Origin: Fragum whitleyi
Taxonomy: Eukaryota; Mollusca; Bivalvia; Cardiida; Cardiidae
NCBI GenBank assembly: GCA_948146395.1
Contig: OX411559.1
Location: forward strand, 25,126,010-25,190,009
Direction of reading: 5' to 3'
Length of the DNA: 64,000 nucleotides
The notes under the pieces were generated by a model, which was not told the DNA's origin, ran no database searches, and saw only the letters and a program-made list of their open reading frames with translations. Shown here piece by piece: positions 21,743 to 34,100 of the stretch (positions within the stretch are counted from its first letter, which is position 1; each line of letters starts with the position of its first letter). Both the position numbers and the translations under genes were made by a program.

Positions 21743-22885
21743 ATCCCCCGCCGTTTTTCGGCGAAGGGGATATAGTAATGCTCTCCGTCATTCCGTCATT
21801 CCGGTTCCGTCATTCCATCATTCCGTCCTTCTGTCACTAAACTTGTCCGGAGCATATCTCCTAAAGTATAATAGCTATCAACTTGAAACTTTATGGGTAG
21901 ATAGATCTCATGGAGGAGAAGCGCAGTGCACAAGAACTACAACTCTTGCTTGCATAATTTTGGAGTTATTGCCCTTTGTTATTTTAAAGACTTAGATTTT
22001 GTCCGGAGCATATCTCCTAAAGTATAATAGCTATCAACTTGAAACTTTTTGGGTGGATAGATCTCAGGGAGGAGAAGCGCAGTGCACAAGAACTACAACT
22101 CTTGCTTGCATAATTTTGGAGTTATTGCCCTTTGTTATTTTAAAGACTTAGATTTTGTCCGGAGCATATCTCCTAAAGTATAATAGCTATCAACTTGAAA
22201 TTTTATGGGTGGATAGATCTCATGAAGGAGAAGTGCAGTGCACAAGAACTACAACTCTTGCTTGCATAATTTTGGAGTTATTGCCCTTTGTTATTTTTAA
22301 GACTTAGATTTTGTCCGGAGCATATCTCTCCTAAAGTATAATAGCTATCAACTTGAAACTTTATGGGTGGATAGATCTCATGTAGGAGAAGTGCAGAGCA
22401 CAAGAACTACAACTCTTGCTTGCATAATTTTGGAGTTATTGCCCTTTGTTATTTTAAAGACTAAGACTTTGTCCGGAGCATATCTCCTAAAGTATAATAG
22501 CTATCAACTTGAAACTTTATGGGTGGATAGATCTCATGAAGGAGAAGTGCAGTGCACAAGAACTACAACTCTTGCTTGCATAATTTTGGAGTTATTGCCC
22601 TTTGTTATTTTAAAGACTAAGATTTTGTCCGGAGCATATCTCCTAAAGTATTTTAGCTATCAACTTGAAACTTTATGGGTAGATAGATCTCATGGAAGAG
22701 GAGTGCAGTGCACAAGAACTATAACTCTGGCTAGCATAATTTTGGAGTTATTGCCCTTTGTTATTTTAAAGACTTAGATTTTGCAGGGGCTTAATTTCTT
22801 AAAGAACCCTTAATCTATTAGGCTTCAGTTTACTATCAAGCTTTCTCGGCGGGGGATGGCCATGTCCGACATGGCTCTTGTTGTC
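21743..22885 (+). mobile_element. HINE-like element L with 156-bp tandem units
   Basis: The head hairpin CCCCCGCCGTTTTTCGGCGAAGGGG is followed by a CCGTCATTCCGTCATTCC run, six units spaced 156 bp (TTGTCCGGAGCATATCTCC at 21843, 21999, 22155 and on), then CGGCGGGGGATGGCCATG...CATGGCTCTTGTTG. The tail reuses CGGCGGGGG, complementary to the head. 156 is a multiple of 3, so the units stay open as a 136-codon frame, which I do not consider a gene. Confidence 0.7.
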
Positions 22886-23084
22886 TAAGCATTTTGTAAA
22901 CACTTTGTACAGTTGGGCTGAACCATTGAACTGATATATGGTAAAACTTTTGATTATTGTCATTGACCTATTTAACCCAAATTTTCTGAAGAAAAATAAT
23001 AGTAATATAATAATAATAAATCAGTGATACTAGAAGTCTCTATCATGTGAAATGATGAAAATTCTTTTTTTATATACAAAAAGA

Positions 23085-23775
23085 AGTAACATTTTTTTTT
23101 TAATCGGGCATATGAATGATTGACCCCAAAAACAGGCAAGGCTAGACAGGGCTTATTTTGAGCCGAAATCTTTACATGTCTTCTCCTCAGTAACCAATGG
23201 GTTGATTTCAACCAAACTTGACAGAAATGTTCCTTGAGTGATCGTCTTCAAAACTTGTTTGTGGAATTCTGATTGACCCCCAAATATGGGTGTGGCAGGA
23301 TGGGGATTATTTTGAGCCCGAAATCTTTAATTGTCTTCTTCTCGGTAACCAATGGACGGATTTCAACATATTTTGGCAAAAATGTTCTTGGGTGACCCTT
23401 CTCAAAACTTGTTCATGGATTTTTGATTGACCCCCTAATATGTTCGTAACTGGATGGGGCCTATTTTAAGCCTGAAATCTTTTAAAATCTTCTCAGTAAC
23501 CAACAGGCCAATTTCAGGCAAACTTCGCAGAACTTTTCTTTGTGAGGCCCTTTTCATTATTTGTTTGTGGAATTTTCATTAAATCCAAAAATGGGCATGG
23601 CAGGGTGGGCTTATTTTGAGCCTGAAATCCTAAAACATTCCTCCTTGGTAACCAATGTGTTGATTTCAACCAAATTTGGCAGAAATACTCATCGGGTGAC
23701 CCTTCTCAAATCTTAATTGTGAAATTTTGATTGACCCACCCCATTTATTGAGCCATTCCGATCCTCTTGTTGAAA
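23085..23775 (+). mobile_element. 5'-truncated HINE-like element U
   Basis: About four units near 160 bp ('gggcttattttgagcc.gaaatctt...aaccaatggg.tgatttcaacc') end in 'attgagccattccgatcctcttgtt', the tail of this element class. The units are relatives of those in element A4 (25908-27072). No head palindrome is present. Confidence 0.55.
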
Positions 23776-23844
23776 AGTGGTTTGTGTGTTGTGCTGTCCT
23801 GTGTTCAATGCCAAATGGCGGCACTCATTCTTTCCATCTTTATT

Positions 23845-24005
23845 ACTCCCACCAATGTATTGATAATCATATACCTTTGTGGGATAACAGCTGAAGGCTA
23901 GGAAGGGATGTAATAGTGTGAGAGACCAGGACTTCATTGTTAGGTGCTCCATCCACTGAAATATGATTGCAAGACTGTTAAGACTAGTATCAAACCCCAA
24001 AGAAA
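23845..24005 (+). mobile_element. SINE copy (3' body)
   Basis: 'actcccaccaatg.attgat.atcat..acctttgtgggataacagctgaaggctaggaa' and 'gttaggtgctccatcc' match the SINE bodies at 39936-40180 and 40414-40592. The tRNA-like head is missing. Confidence 0.55.
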
Positions 24006-24011
24006 AAACTA

Positions 24012-24830
24012 ATTTTTAAGTTGGAATGCGGAGCAATTCCAACTTAGATTTAACAAAACCGCAAAATGAACACAAGATAAATTCATTTCGGGTTTTTTGA
24101 GAACACACATCACGTGAACAGGATGTGATTACACTTCGGCCTATCTTGTATATCTCAACTTGATATAGACATACAGTTAATTTCATCAAAAGAAAATAAT
24201 CCTGTACAATTACACAACTATCACTTCATGTATATTATTAACACGCTAATTCATGATTAAAACGATATTTATTGAAATTTGCGTACAAATTTACTAGTAT
24301 CACATGTTTACATTACTATATTTGGAAATCATATGATAAGTAAAGTCAATTAGGTCAGCTGTTGAAAATAGCACTAGCCAATCACGTGATCTGCTTATTT
24401 GGCAATGTCGCAATCTGGTTTCTCAGTATTGTGGCTATAGCACAGGCCAATCACGTGATCTGCTTATTTGGTAATGTCGCGACCTATTTTCGTAGAATTA
24501 TGTTATAGATTCTTTTAAAGGTATAGTTTCTCTTTCTGAACGACCTTATCACACATTTAACTTATGACAAATTGTTATATTGTACATTTCTGTCTACAGT
24601 TACGAAATAAAAATATTTAGTTTTTCTTGAAGTGAAGATACACTTTTAAAAATAATAAATATTTTTGCAACATATTGTCGTTTGTTTTCCGTCATGTTGC
24701 AGTTATCTACATGAATGTTTCATTGTCAAAGCCCAAAATTCATCAAATAAAATTCTGGCCACCACATCCAAAATGGAATTGTGAATGTTTTGGCATTCCA
24801 TTACCAAAATAACTTGCCATTTGAAACAGA
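24012..24830. repeat. Element P: hairpin AGTTGGAATGC...GCAATTCCAACT and diverged interior
   Basis: A hairpin at 24018-24046 opens the stretch. A 73-bp-spaced duplicate 'gccaatcacgtgatctgctta' lies at 24375 and 24448 (CACGTG inside). Bases 24765-24815 repeat 'aaaatggaattgtgaatgttttggcattccatta', partly complementary to the head. Its class is uncertain. Confidence 0.4.
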
Positions 24831-24879
24831 CCTACTAGTTAAACTTGTTTTCTTCACATTCTTGCACATCAACACGTTA

Positions 24880-25340
24880 AATAGCACTATCATACAGTTA
24901 GTTACATCGTGAAATTTACATTCATCTCAATCAAAAACATTCTTAATCGCTCACTCAGCGCTCCATTCATTCATTTCAAACACTCACTCAAACCATTCAA
25001 AACTCTCAAAATCACTCAATAAATAAGACCAACTTGTACATTCAAAATGAATAAAGCATTTTAGAACCAAATCGCGATTTCACGGACATAATTTAAATTT
25101 AAAGCGTCTGATTGGTTCTTGGTGAAATATAAAGATATTGGTGGAACTTTCATACATTTTTTATTAAATGGAGGTTTTACATTTCGCTAATTTTGTTAAC
25201 CCTGAAAAAATAAGCGACCTTGGATTCCCTTTCTTAAATTTCACTCAAAACTCGCTCCGGTCACTCATTCAACATCATTCCTAAATCACTCCAAAACCGT
25301 TCACCTAATTAATTTTACGATGTTATTAACTACATCCCCA
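24880..25340 (+). repeat. Interspersed repeat S, forward copy
   Basis: Matches the minus strand of 11510-11960 and 47985-48245, with 'cactca'-rich blocks and 'acgatgtt.ttaact' near its end. No termini recognised. Confidence 0.55.
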
Positions 25341-25907
25341 ACTCAGAAGTAGAGGAGCACATATTGATTTCGTCATGTCTGTCTGTCAGTCCATTGACCT
25401 TTTGCTTTCCGCTAGCTAAACGTAGAAGCAATTGACCAGCAGTAACGAAACTTTACACAAATATTGCCCATGACCCAAAGAAATACCCTATTGTTTCGGG
25501 GTCATACATGTCACGGTCATAAGTTACCTTGAACTGTTAACAGTTTCCACTCCAACTGAACAACCAATTGATCCAAATCATAAAACTTGACTCAAATGTT
25601 GTCAATGACCCAAGAAAGTGCCAAATTTTGGAGTCACGAAGGTCGAAGTTACAATTGAACTTCGTCCAAGAATTGTCTGCGATTCCAACTCAAGAAGTAA
25701 AAGACTTCCCTGCGAAAAAAGCTTTTCATCAAGGACAAAGCGCTTGTTGAGGTCCACTTTGCGACAATTCTAATTAAAAATGTAATTGATAACTCAACTG
25801 GAGCAGAAGTCATTTGAAAAATAACAAAGAAACTGTTTTGAGTGTATAAGTGTCCGCCTCTGCGTCCATTAGCCGGCTGTAAAGGCAAAATCATTTTCTT
25901 CCTTTTT
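25341..25907. other. Diverged repeat-like stretch between S and A4
   Basis: A GTCTGTCTGTCAGTCC run at 25377 and repeated phrases ('aatgttg.c.atgaccca.gaaa', 'gtcac..aggtc') suggest an old tandem element. No gene is seen; overlapping ORFs on both strands lack domains. Confidence 0.35.
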
Positions 25908-27072
25908 AGCTCACCTGATCACTACGTGCTCAAGGGGAGCTTTTAGGATCACTCTGACTCCGACGTCCGTCGACCGTCGTGTGTGGTCAACTTTCTTAAA
26001 ACTCTTTCTTCTCCTAAACCGCTGGGCCGATTTCAATAAAATTTTGACAGAATGTTCCCTGGGTGACCTTCTTCAAAAAATCTTCGCCAAATTCTGATTA
26101 TCCACAAAAATGGGCGTGGTAGGGCGGGGCTTATTTTGAGCCAGAAATCTTTGAACGACATCTCCTCCTGAACCACTGGGCCGATTTCAATGAAAATTTA
26201 CCAGAATTTTCCCTGGGTGACCCTCTTCAAAAACTCTTCGCTAAATTCTAATAATCCACAAATATGGGCATGGTAGGGCGGGGCTTATTTTGAGCCAGAA
26301 ATCTTTGAACGACATCTCCTCCTGAACCACTGGGCCGATCTCAATGAAAATTTACCAGAATTTTCCCTGGGTGACCCTTTTATACTAATTGTTTGTGAAA
26401 TTGTGAATGGCCCATTAATATGGGCGTAGCAAAGCGGGGCTTATTTTGATCCTGAATTTTTTTAACAACATCTCCTCCTTAACCAATGGGCCCATTTCAA
26501 TGAAACTTTTCCAGAATGTTCCTAGGGTGACCCTTTTTAAAAATTGTTTGCAAGATTTTGCCCATAAATACTGATGTGACAGTGCGGGCCTGAAATCTTT
26601 GAATGAAATCTCCTCTTGAACCACTGGGCCAATGTCTGTGAAACTTTACCTGAATGTTCCCCGGGTATCGCTTTTGGCAAATTGTTCACGAAATTTTGAT
26701 TGGTCCATAAATATTGGTATGGCAGGGCGGGGCTTATTTAAGCCCAGAAACTTTGAACGACATCTCCTCCTGAACCACTTGGCCGATTTCAATGAAACTT
26801 TACCAGAACGTTCCTTTGGAGACCATCTTCAAAATTTGTTCGCAAAGTTTTGAATAGCCCATAAATATGGGCGTGACAGGCCAGGGCTAATTTTGAGTCT
26901 CCTCTGTAAATAGTGGGTGGGCAGGGTCTATCATCACTGTTTATTCTTCGAATTTCCTTTCAACAATTAGGCAAATTTGAATGAAACTTCGCTAGAAAGT
27001 TTCTTGGATGAGATCCACTGGACAAATCGGATTCAGGAAAGCGGTTTAGGACCATTTTGGCCCTCTTGTTAT
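25908..27072 (+). mobile_element. HINE/pearl-like element A4
   Basis: The head AGCTCACCTGATCACTAC/GTGCTCAAGGGGAGCT is followed by a CGTCCGTCGACCGTCG run, about six units near 155 bp ('acgacatctcctcctgaaccactgggccgatttcaatgaaa' in blocks, 'gggcggggcttattttgagcc') and a tail AGGACCATTTTGGCCCTCTTGTT. Its units are unrelated to those of A1-A3 despite the same head, so heads and tandem cores assort independently. Confidence 0.7.
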
Positions 27073-27259
27073 CATTTTTCTTCCGTCAGTTGCAGACCTG
27101 TATAGCGAATCAGGGGTTTAAGCGTCTGTCGATGTTGACTTACACTGATTTCTATACGCCCGTCAAAAGACGAGATGTATTATCTGATCACGCGGGAGGC
27201 GTGAGCTTCGTTATTGGCTCGAAGTCACCGTCTCTTGAACGCATTCCAACTTATTAGTA

Positions 27260-28486
<1,227 letters not shown>

Positions 28487-28616
28487 TTCCTTAAATGAAG
28501 GATTATTGGAATGCTTGGGAATTGCACAATTTCTGTTATAAACATGTATATAAAAGACAATGGACATTTCCTTTTATAGTGACCTATGTGATGTTATTCT
28601 GCGTTATAATTCAACT

Positions 28617-28945
28617 GGCAGGGTGTGGCTAAGGTGTGACATACTTTGGCTTGTTTAGGTTTAAATATTTTGGCGTCTTTCAAAAGTTAGTCCTAAATTA
28701 TCATTAATGCTTGCAAGTAATTGCACCCTAAATTCAAAAGGATGTGTGTGCTTCAAGAAGGTGTGAACACAAGCCTTTTCACTTCAGCTTGGACAAGCTG
28801 AAGTTTAGTAACCAACCTGCAATTTAAGGACTTGCTGGATTATTTATGTCCATTATGTATGGAAGTAAGTAATTGTAAATAAAACTTTAAAAAAATTTAC
28901 CTTAACCTTAAGTGCAATGACCAGTTAGTAAGGCTCCATCCTGCC
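28617..28945. mobile_element. MITE family Q, copy 1 (GGCAGGG ends)
   Basis: GGCAGGGTGTGGCTAAG at the left pairs with TAAGGCTCCATCCTGCC at the right. An internal hairpin CTTCAGCTTGGACAAGCTGAAG lies near 28783 (two blocks). The same structure recurs at 63624-63969. It starts 130 bp after the exon 4 stop and probably lies in or near its 3'UTR. Confidence 0.6.
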
Positions 28946-29433
28946 AGAGCAATAATCATGGATCATAAATATGTATATATGAGAACATTTTAAAACACTT
29001 AAAATGAATAGAAGTTTTCTCAACTAATAACAATTTCATGATTGTGTGTGGATGTGAGGATAATTAAAAATCTGTGCGGTAGACTTTTGCTAAAAAGTCC
29101 AATGAACAAAACAGGACACACTGAACTGAGAATAGAATTATACAAATATAGAACATCTGTTCTCTCTAATCGCTTGGTATCAAGATCTGACGCTTTTTGT
29201 TTTGTTGTGAGCTTTGTGTTTGTCAGTGCCTGTTCAATTGTAATTCAGAAAACTGTAAAACTTCACTAAATTATTGAAGAAACCTATAGTTCATTATGGA
29301 TTTGATAGCATCACTATTGCCTAGTAATTTGTTACAAAATTATGTTGTTATTTAGGTGATTTTGTATGTTAATTCTGCTGTGAGTTTCAGATCAAGTTTG
29401 ATGATGAACACAAGCAAATATTGATGGTATTGA

Positions 29434-29483
29434 TGGCTCAGCGCGAAAAAATGTAACAAATAACATTTTTTTGCGCAAAGCCA
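29434..29483. repeat. Family R hairpin
   Basis: GGCTCAGCGCGAAAAAATGT pairs with ACATTTTTTTGCGCAAAGCC; a short member of the GGTTTAGYGCAA-ended foldback family. Confidence 0.5.
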
Positions 29484-30504
29484 CTAATATTGAGTTGTTG
29501 CTAGATTGTGGTTCTACCATAGTTACTCTTCTATAAAATTTTGACTTTATTGAGCAAATATATTTAGTTTGGTGTTGCAGACTTTCTCAAAGCTTCAGAA
29601 AGAGTGCATATTTTAGATTGTGGATCAAAATATTTCAGTCAAAAAAGTCAAAGCTGCAGATAGAGGGGGTATTTTGCATTTCAAATAAGATTATTTCAAC
29701 TTTACTGTCACGCATCCTATGTTGTGGGTACTCATTTGAATTTTCTTGTCAAGGTAATTCTAATGAGTAACTACAACATAAGATTTTATAGAGAAATAAA
29801 GATTTTAGTCTGCCTTTACCCTTTCTTACCTGTACCTTTGTATAGTGCAAACCCTTTGTTGTTGGTACTTTTTGGCATTGTCTCATTGATATTTGATGAT
29901 TGTATCACAACATAATGTTTAATTGATAAATAACAATTTTAGACTTGCTTTACCCTTTCTTATATTTACCTCTGGGATACCACAAATGTGAGCTTGAGAT
30001 AAAATTTTGTAAATTGTTCTTGGATTTGTTAACCAGAAAACAGGGGTACTTGAATATTTTCACAATGAGTCAAGACTGGATTGATTCAGTTGGACAAATT
30101 TAAGCTGTTTTTTGCATACATACACATTATACACATTTTTCTTGTATCAGAAGGCCATTGGTTATATTGTTATGGTTTTGTGTCCGTCCGTCACAGTCTT
30201 CATATTGGGCTCATGAGATAGATCAATATCTGACTTCTACCCTTCTGCCTGTCTGTTAAGCTTATTGTCAAACTTTTTACTTTGAGGTATATCCCCAAAA
30301 TTAATGTCATATTTTAACCCAAATTCACAGATATGATCCTCCCTTAATGTTTATTAGGCCCTTGGTTAAAGAAAATCTGTCATGAAAATGTACTCCATTT
30401 TTCAATTAAATCTATAATCTGACACCAGAGTGTCTTGGCAGCACAAATTCACTTGTATACAAACCTTTGAAAATTCATTGAGTTCCTTTTCTTAATTATT
30501 TCAG
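29484..30504. other. Intron between exons 4 and 5
   Basis: AT-rich. It holds a diverged duplicate pair ('aacataagattttatagagaaataaagattttagtctgcctttaccctttctt' near 29775 and 'aattgataaataacaattttagacttgctttaccctttctt' near 29920, each in blocks) and a decayed family-B head at 30150-30190 (AGAAGGCCATTGG, GTCCGTCCGTC). Nothing coding. Confidence 0.4.
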
Positions 30505-30719
30505 AAGGCAGTAAACTAAAAGGGAACAGTTGCGATATTTGTGGTAAGAAATTTCCAAGCCACTCCCACCTACAGATGCATGTGAGGGTTCACACAGGGG
30601 AGAGGCCCTTTTCCTGTCAAATGTGTGGAAAAAGATTTACACAAAAGGGGCATATGAAAGCCCATATAGTAGTTCATCTAAAGGATATGGACCCATCCTT
30701 GTATGAGAATTTCCCATAA
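30505..30719 (+). CDS. Alternative 3'-terminal exon 5: two C2H2 zinc fingers
   Basis: The acceptor TTCTTAATTATTTCAG ends at 30504. AA completes the incoming codon, then GSKLKGNSC. Finger 1 is [18 protein letters not shown]3-H (helix SHSHLQM). The linker is HTGERPF. Finger 2 is [18 protein letters not shown]3-H (helix QKGHMKA). The tail [13 protein letters not shown] is the longest of the array. As in exon 4, no ATG precedes the fingers, so it must be spliced to upstream coding sequence. Exons 4 and 5 share the lead-in pattern and linker context and are probably tandem duplicates. Both fingers contain all zinc ligands and the core Phe and Leu, so both should fold. Confidence 0.88.
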
Positions 30720-31122
30720 TGCATTGGATTGATGTAATTATCTCAATGTAAGAAAATATTGGAGCTGTTTTGTAAAAAAAGTTTTCTGTGTTATAAAACT
30801 TATAAATACCATAGCAGTTGCTTTTTGTGACTGATCAGTGATTGTTGCATTATAATTTGACGATAGTATTAGTGCTCATATTGCTTAAGGCCATTCAGTT
30901 AAGGACTGAAAAGATATTACAGACTGAATTTAGAATATGGATGTGAAAAATATGAAGCATTTCAGCAACAACACTAATAATTATGTTTTATAACTTGAGT
31001 CATTAGATCATATAACTTTCCCTGTAATTTTCTGCTGTTTAGGACTTCATTGGTAAACAAAGAATATTAACATTGAAATTATCAAAGATACATTGCTCAT
31101 TTTTGCATGACAGTTCCTTTTT

Positions 31123-34100
31123 AGCTCACCTGAGCACGAAGTGCTCATGTGAGCTATTGTGATCACCTTTCGTCCGGCGTCCGTCCGGCGGTCGTCGTCC
31201 GGCGTCCGTCAACAATTTCTTTAAACGACATCTCCTCCTAAACTACTAGGTCAATTAACACCAAATTTTACAGAAATGTTGCTTAGGTGGTTCAAAAATA
31301 GCTAAAAGAATTGAAATCCATGAAAAACTCTGGTTACTATGGCAACAAAAGGTGAAATTTTAAGAAAATCTTTAAAATTCTTCTTCTTCTCAACCAGTAG
31401 TCCTACAGACTTAAAACTTGGCATGGATGATCAGTTCATAGACCTTAATAAAAATAGCTAAAATCATATCTTTTGGGCAACCAGGTGCGGAGCACCAGGG
31501 GGGAGGGGGTAGTACTTTGGGTAAATTTTGTAATCTTTAAGCTTCTTCTTCTTTGGAACAAGGAGCCCTACAGACTTGAAAATCGGCATGGATGATCAGC
31601 TCATAGACTTGAATAAGAATAGCTAAAATCATATCTGTTAGGCTGCCAGGTGCGGAGCACCAGGGGGGAGGGGGTAGTACTTTTGTGAAAATTTTGTAAT
31701 CTTTAACCTTCTTCTTCTTCTGAAGCAGGAGCCTGTCAGATTTGAATATTGGCATGGATGATCAGCATATGGACCTTAATATAAATAGCTAAAATCATGA
31801 CTGTAGATACACCAGGTGCGGAGCACCAGGGGGTAGAGGGTAGTACTTTTGTGAAAATTTTGTAATCTTTAACCTTCTTCTTCTTCTGAAGCAGGAGCCT
31901 GACAGAGTTGATTATTGGCATGGATGATCAGCATATGGACCTTAATATAAATAGCAAAAATCATAACTGTAGATTCATCAGGTGCGGAGCACCAGGGGGA
32001 AGAGGGTGGTACTTTTGTGAAAATTTTGTAATCTTTAACCTTCTTCTTCTTCTGAACCACAAGCCCTACAGACTTGAAAATTGGCATGTAGGATCCGCTC
32101 ATAGACCTTAATATAAATAGCTAAACTCATATCTTTTGGTCAACCAGGTGCGGAGCACCAGGGGGGAGGGGGTAGTACTTTGGGTAAATTTTGTAATCTT
32201 TAAGCTTCTTCTTCTTCGGAACCAAGAACCCTACAGACTTGAAAATTGGCATGGATGATCAGCTCATAGACCTTAATAAAATTAGCTAAAATCATATCTG
32301 TTAGGCTGCCAGGTGCGGAGCACCAGGGGGGAGGGGGTAGTACTTTGGGTAAATTTTGTAATCTTTAACCTTCATCCTTTAATGAACCAGGAGCCTGACA
32401 GAGTTGAATATTGGCATGGATGATCAGCATATGGACCTTAATATAAATAGCTAAAATCATAACTGTAGATTCATCAGGTGCGGAGCACCAGGGGGGGAGA
32501 GGGTGGTACTTTTGTGAAAATTTTGTAATCTTTATCCTTCTTCTTCTTCTGAACCACAAGCCCTACAGACTTGAAAATTGGCATGTAGGATCCGCTGATG
32601 GACCTTAATATAAATAGCTAAACTCATATCTTTTGGTTGACCAGGTGCGAAGCACCAGGGGGGAGGGGGTAGTACTTTGGGTAAATTTTGTAATCTTTAA
32701 GCTTCTTCTTCTTCGGAACCAAGAACCCTACAGACTTGAAAATTGGCATGGATGATCAGCTCATAGACCTTAATAAAATTAGCTAAAATCATATCTGTTA
32801 GGCTGCCAGGTTGGGAGCACCAGGGGGGAGGGGGTAGTACTTTGGGTAAATTTTGTAATCTTTAACCTTCATCCTTTAATGAACCAGGAGCCTGACAGAG
32901 TTGAATATTGGCATGGATGATCAGCATATGGACCTTAATATAAATAGCTAAAATCATAACTGTAGATTCATCAGGTGCGGAGCACCAGGGGGGGGAGAGG
33001 GTGGTACTTTTGTGAAAATTTTGTAATCTTTAACCTTCTTCTTCTTCTGAAGCAGGAGCCTGTCAGATTTGAATATTGGCATGGATGATCAGCATATGGA
33101 CCTTAATATAAATAGCTAAAATCATGACTGTAGATACACCAGGTGCGGAGCACCAGGGGGTAGAGGGTAGTACTTTTGTGAAAATTTTGTAATCTTTAAC
33201 CTTCTTCTTCTTCTGAAGCAGGAGCCTGACAGAGTTGATTATTGGCATGGATGATCAGCATATGGACCTTAATATAAATAGCAAAAATCATAACTGTAGA
33301 TTCATCAGGTGCGGAGCACCAGGGGGAAGAGGGTGGTACTTTTGTGAAAATTTTGTAATCTTTAACCTTCTTCTTCTTCTGAACCACAAGCCCTACAGAC
33401 TTGAAAATTGGCATGTAGGATCTGCTCATAGACCTTAATATAGATAGCTAAAATCATATCTTTTGGTCAACCAGGTGCGGAGCACCAGGGGGGAGGGGGT
33501 AGTACTTTGGGTAAATTTTGTAATCTTTAAGCTTCTTCTTCTTCGGAACCAAGAACCCTACAGACTTGAAAATTGGCATGGATGATCAGCTCATAGACCT
33601 TAATAAAATTAGCTAAAATCATATCTGTTAGGCTGCCAGGTGCGGAGCACCAGGGGGGAGGGGGTAGTACTTTGGGTAAATTTTGTAATCTTTAACCTTC
33701 ATCCTTTAATGAACCAGGAGCCTGACAGAGTTGAATATTGGCATGGATGATCAGCATATGGACCTTAATATAAATAGCTAAAATCATAACTGTAGATTCA
33801 TCAGGTGCGGAGCACCAGGGGGGGAGAGGGTGGTACTTTTGTGAAAGTTTTGTAATCTTTATCCTTCTTCTTCTTCTGAACCACAAGCCCTACAGACTTG
33901 AAAATTGGCATGTAGGATCCGCTGATGGACCTTAATATAAATAGCTAAACTCATATCTTTTGGTTGACCAGGTGCGAAGCACCAGGGGGGAGGGGGTAGT
34001 ACTTTGGGTAAATTTTGTAATCTTTAAGCTTCTTCTTCTTCGGAACCAAGAACCCTACAGACTTGAAAATTGGCATGGATGATCAGCTCATAGACCTTAA

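Noticed and set aside
22367..22777. 136-codon plus-strand open frame
   Set aside because: It is the 156-bp unit of element L read through; 156 is a multiple of 3, so the frame stays open. No domain, and the peptide repeats itself.
28961..29269. 75-codon frame at 29042
   Set aside because: No acceptor in the array phase, no domain, and ordinary AT-rich codon content.
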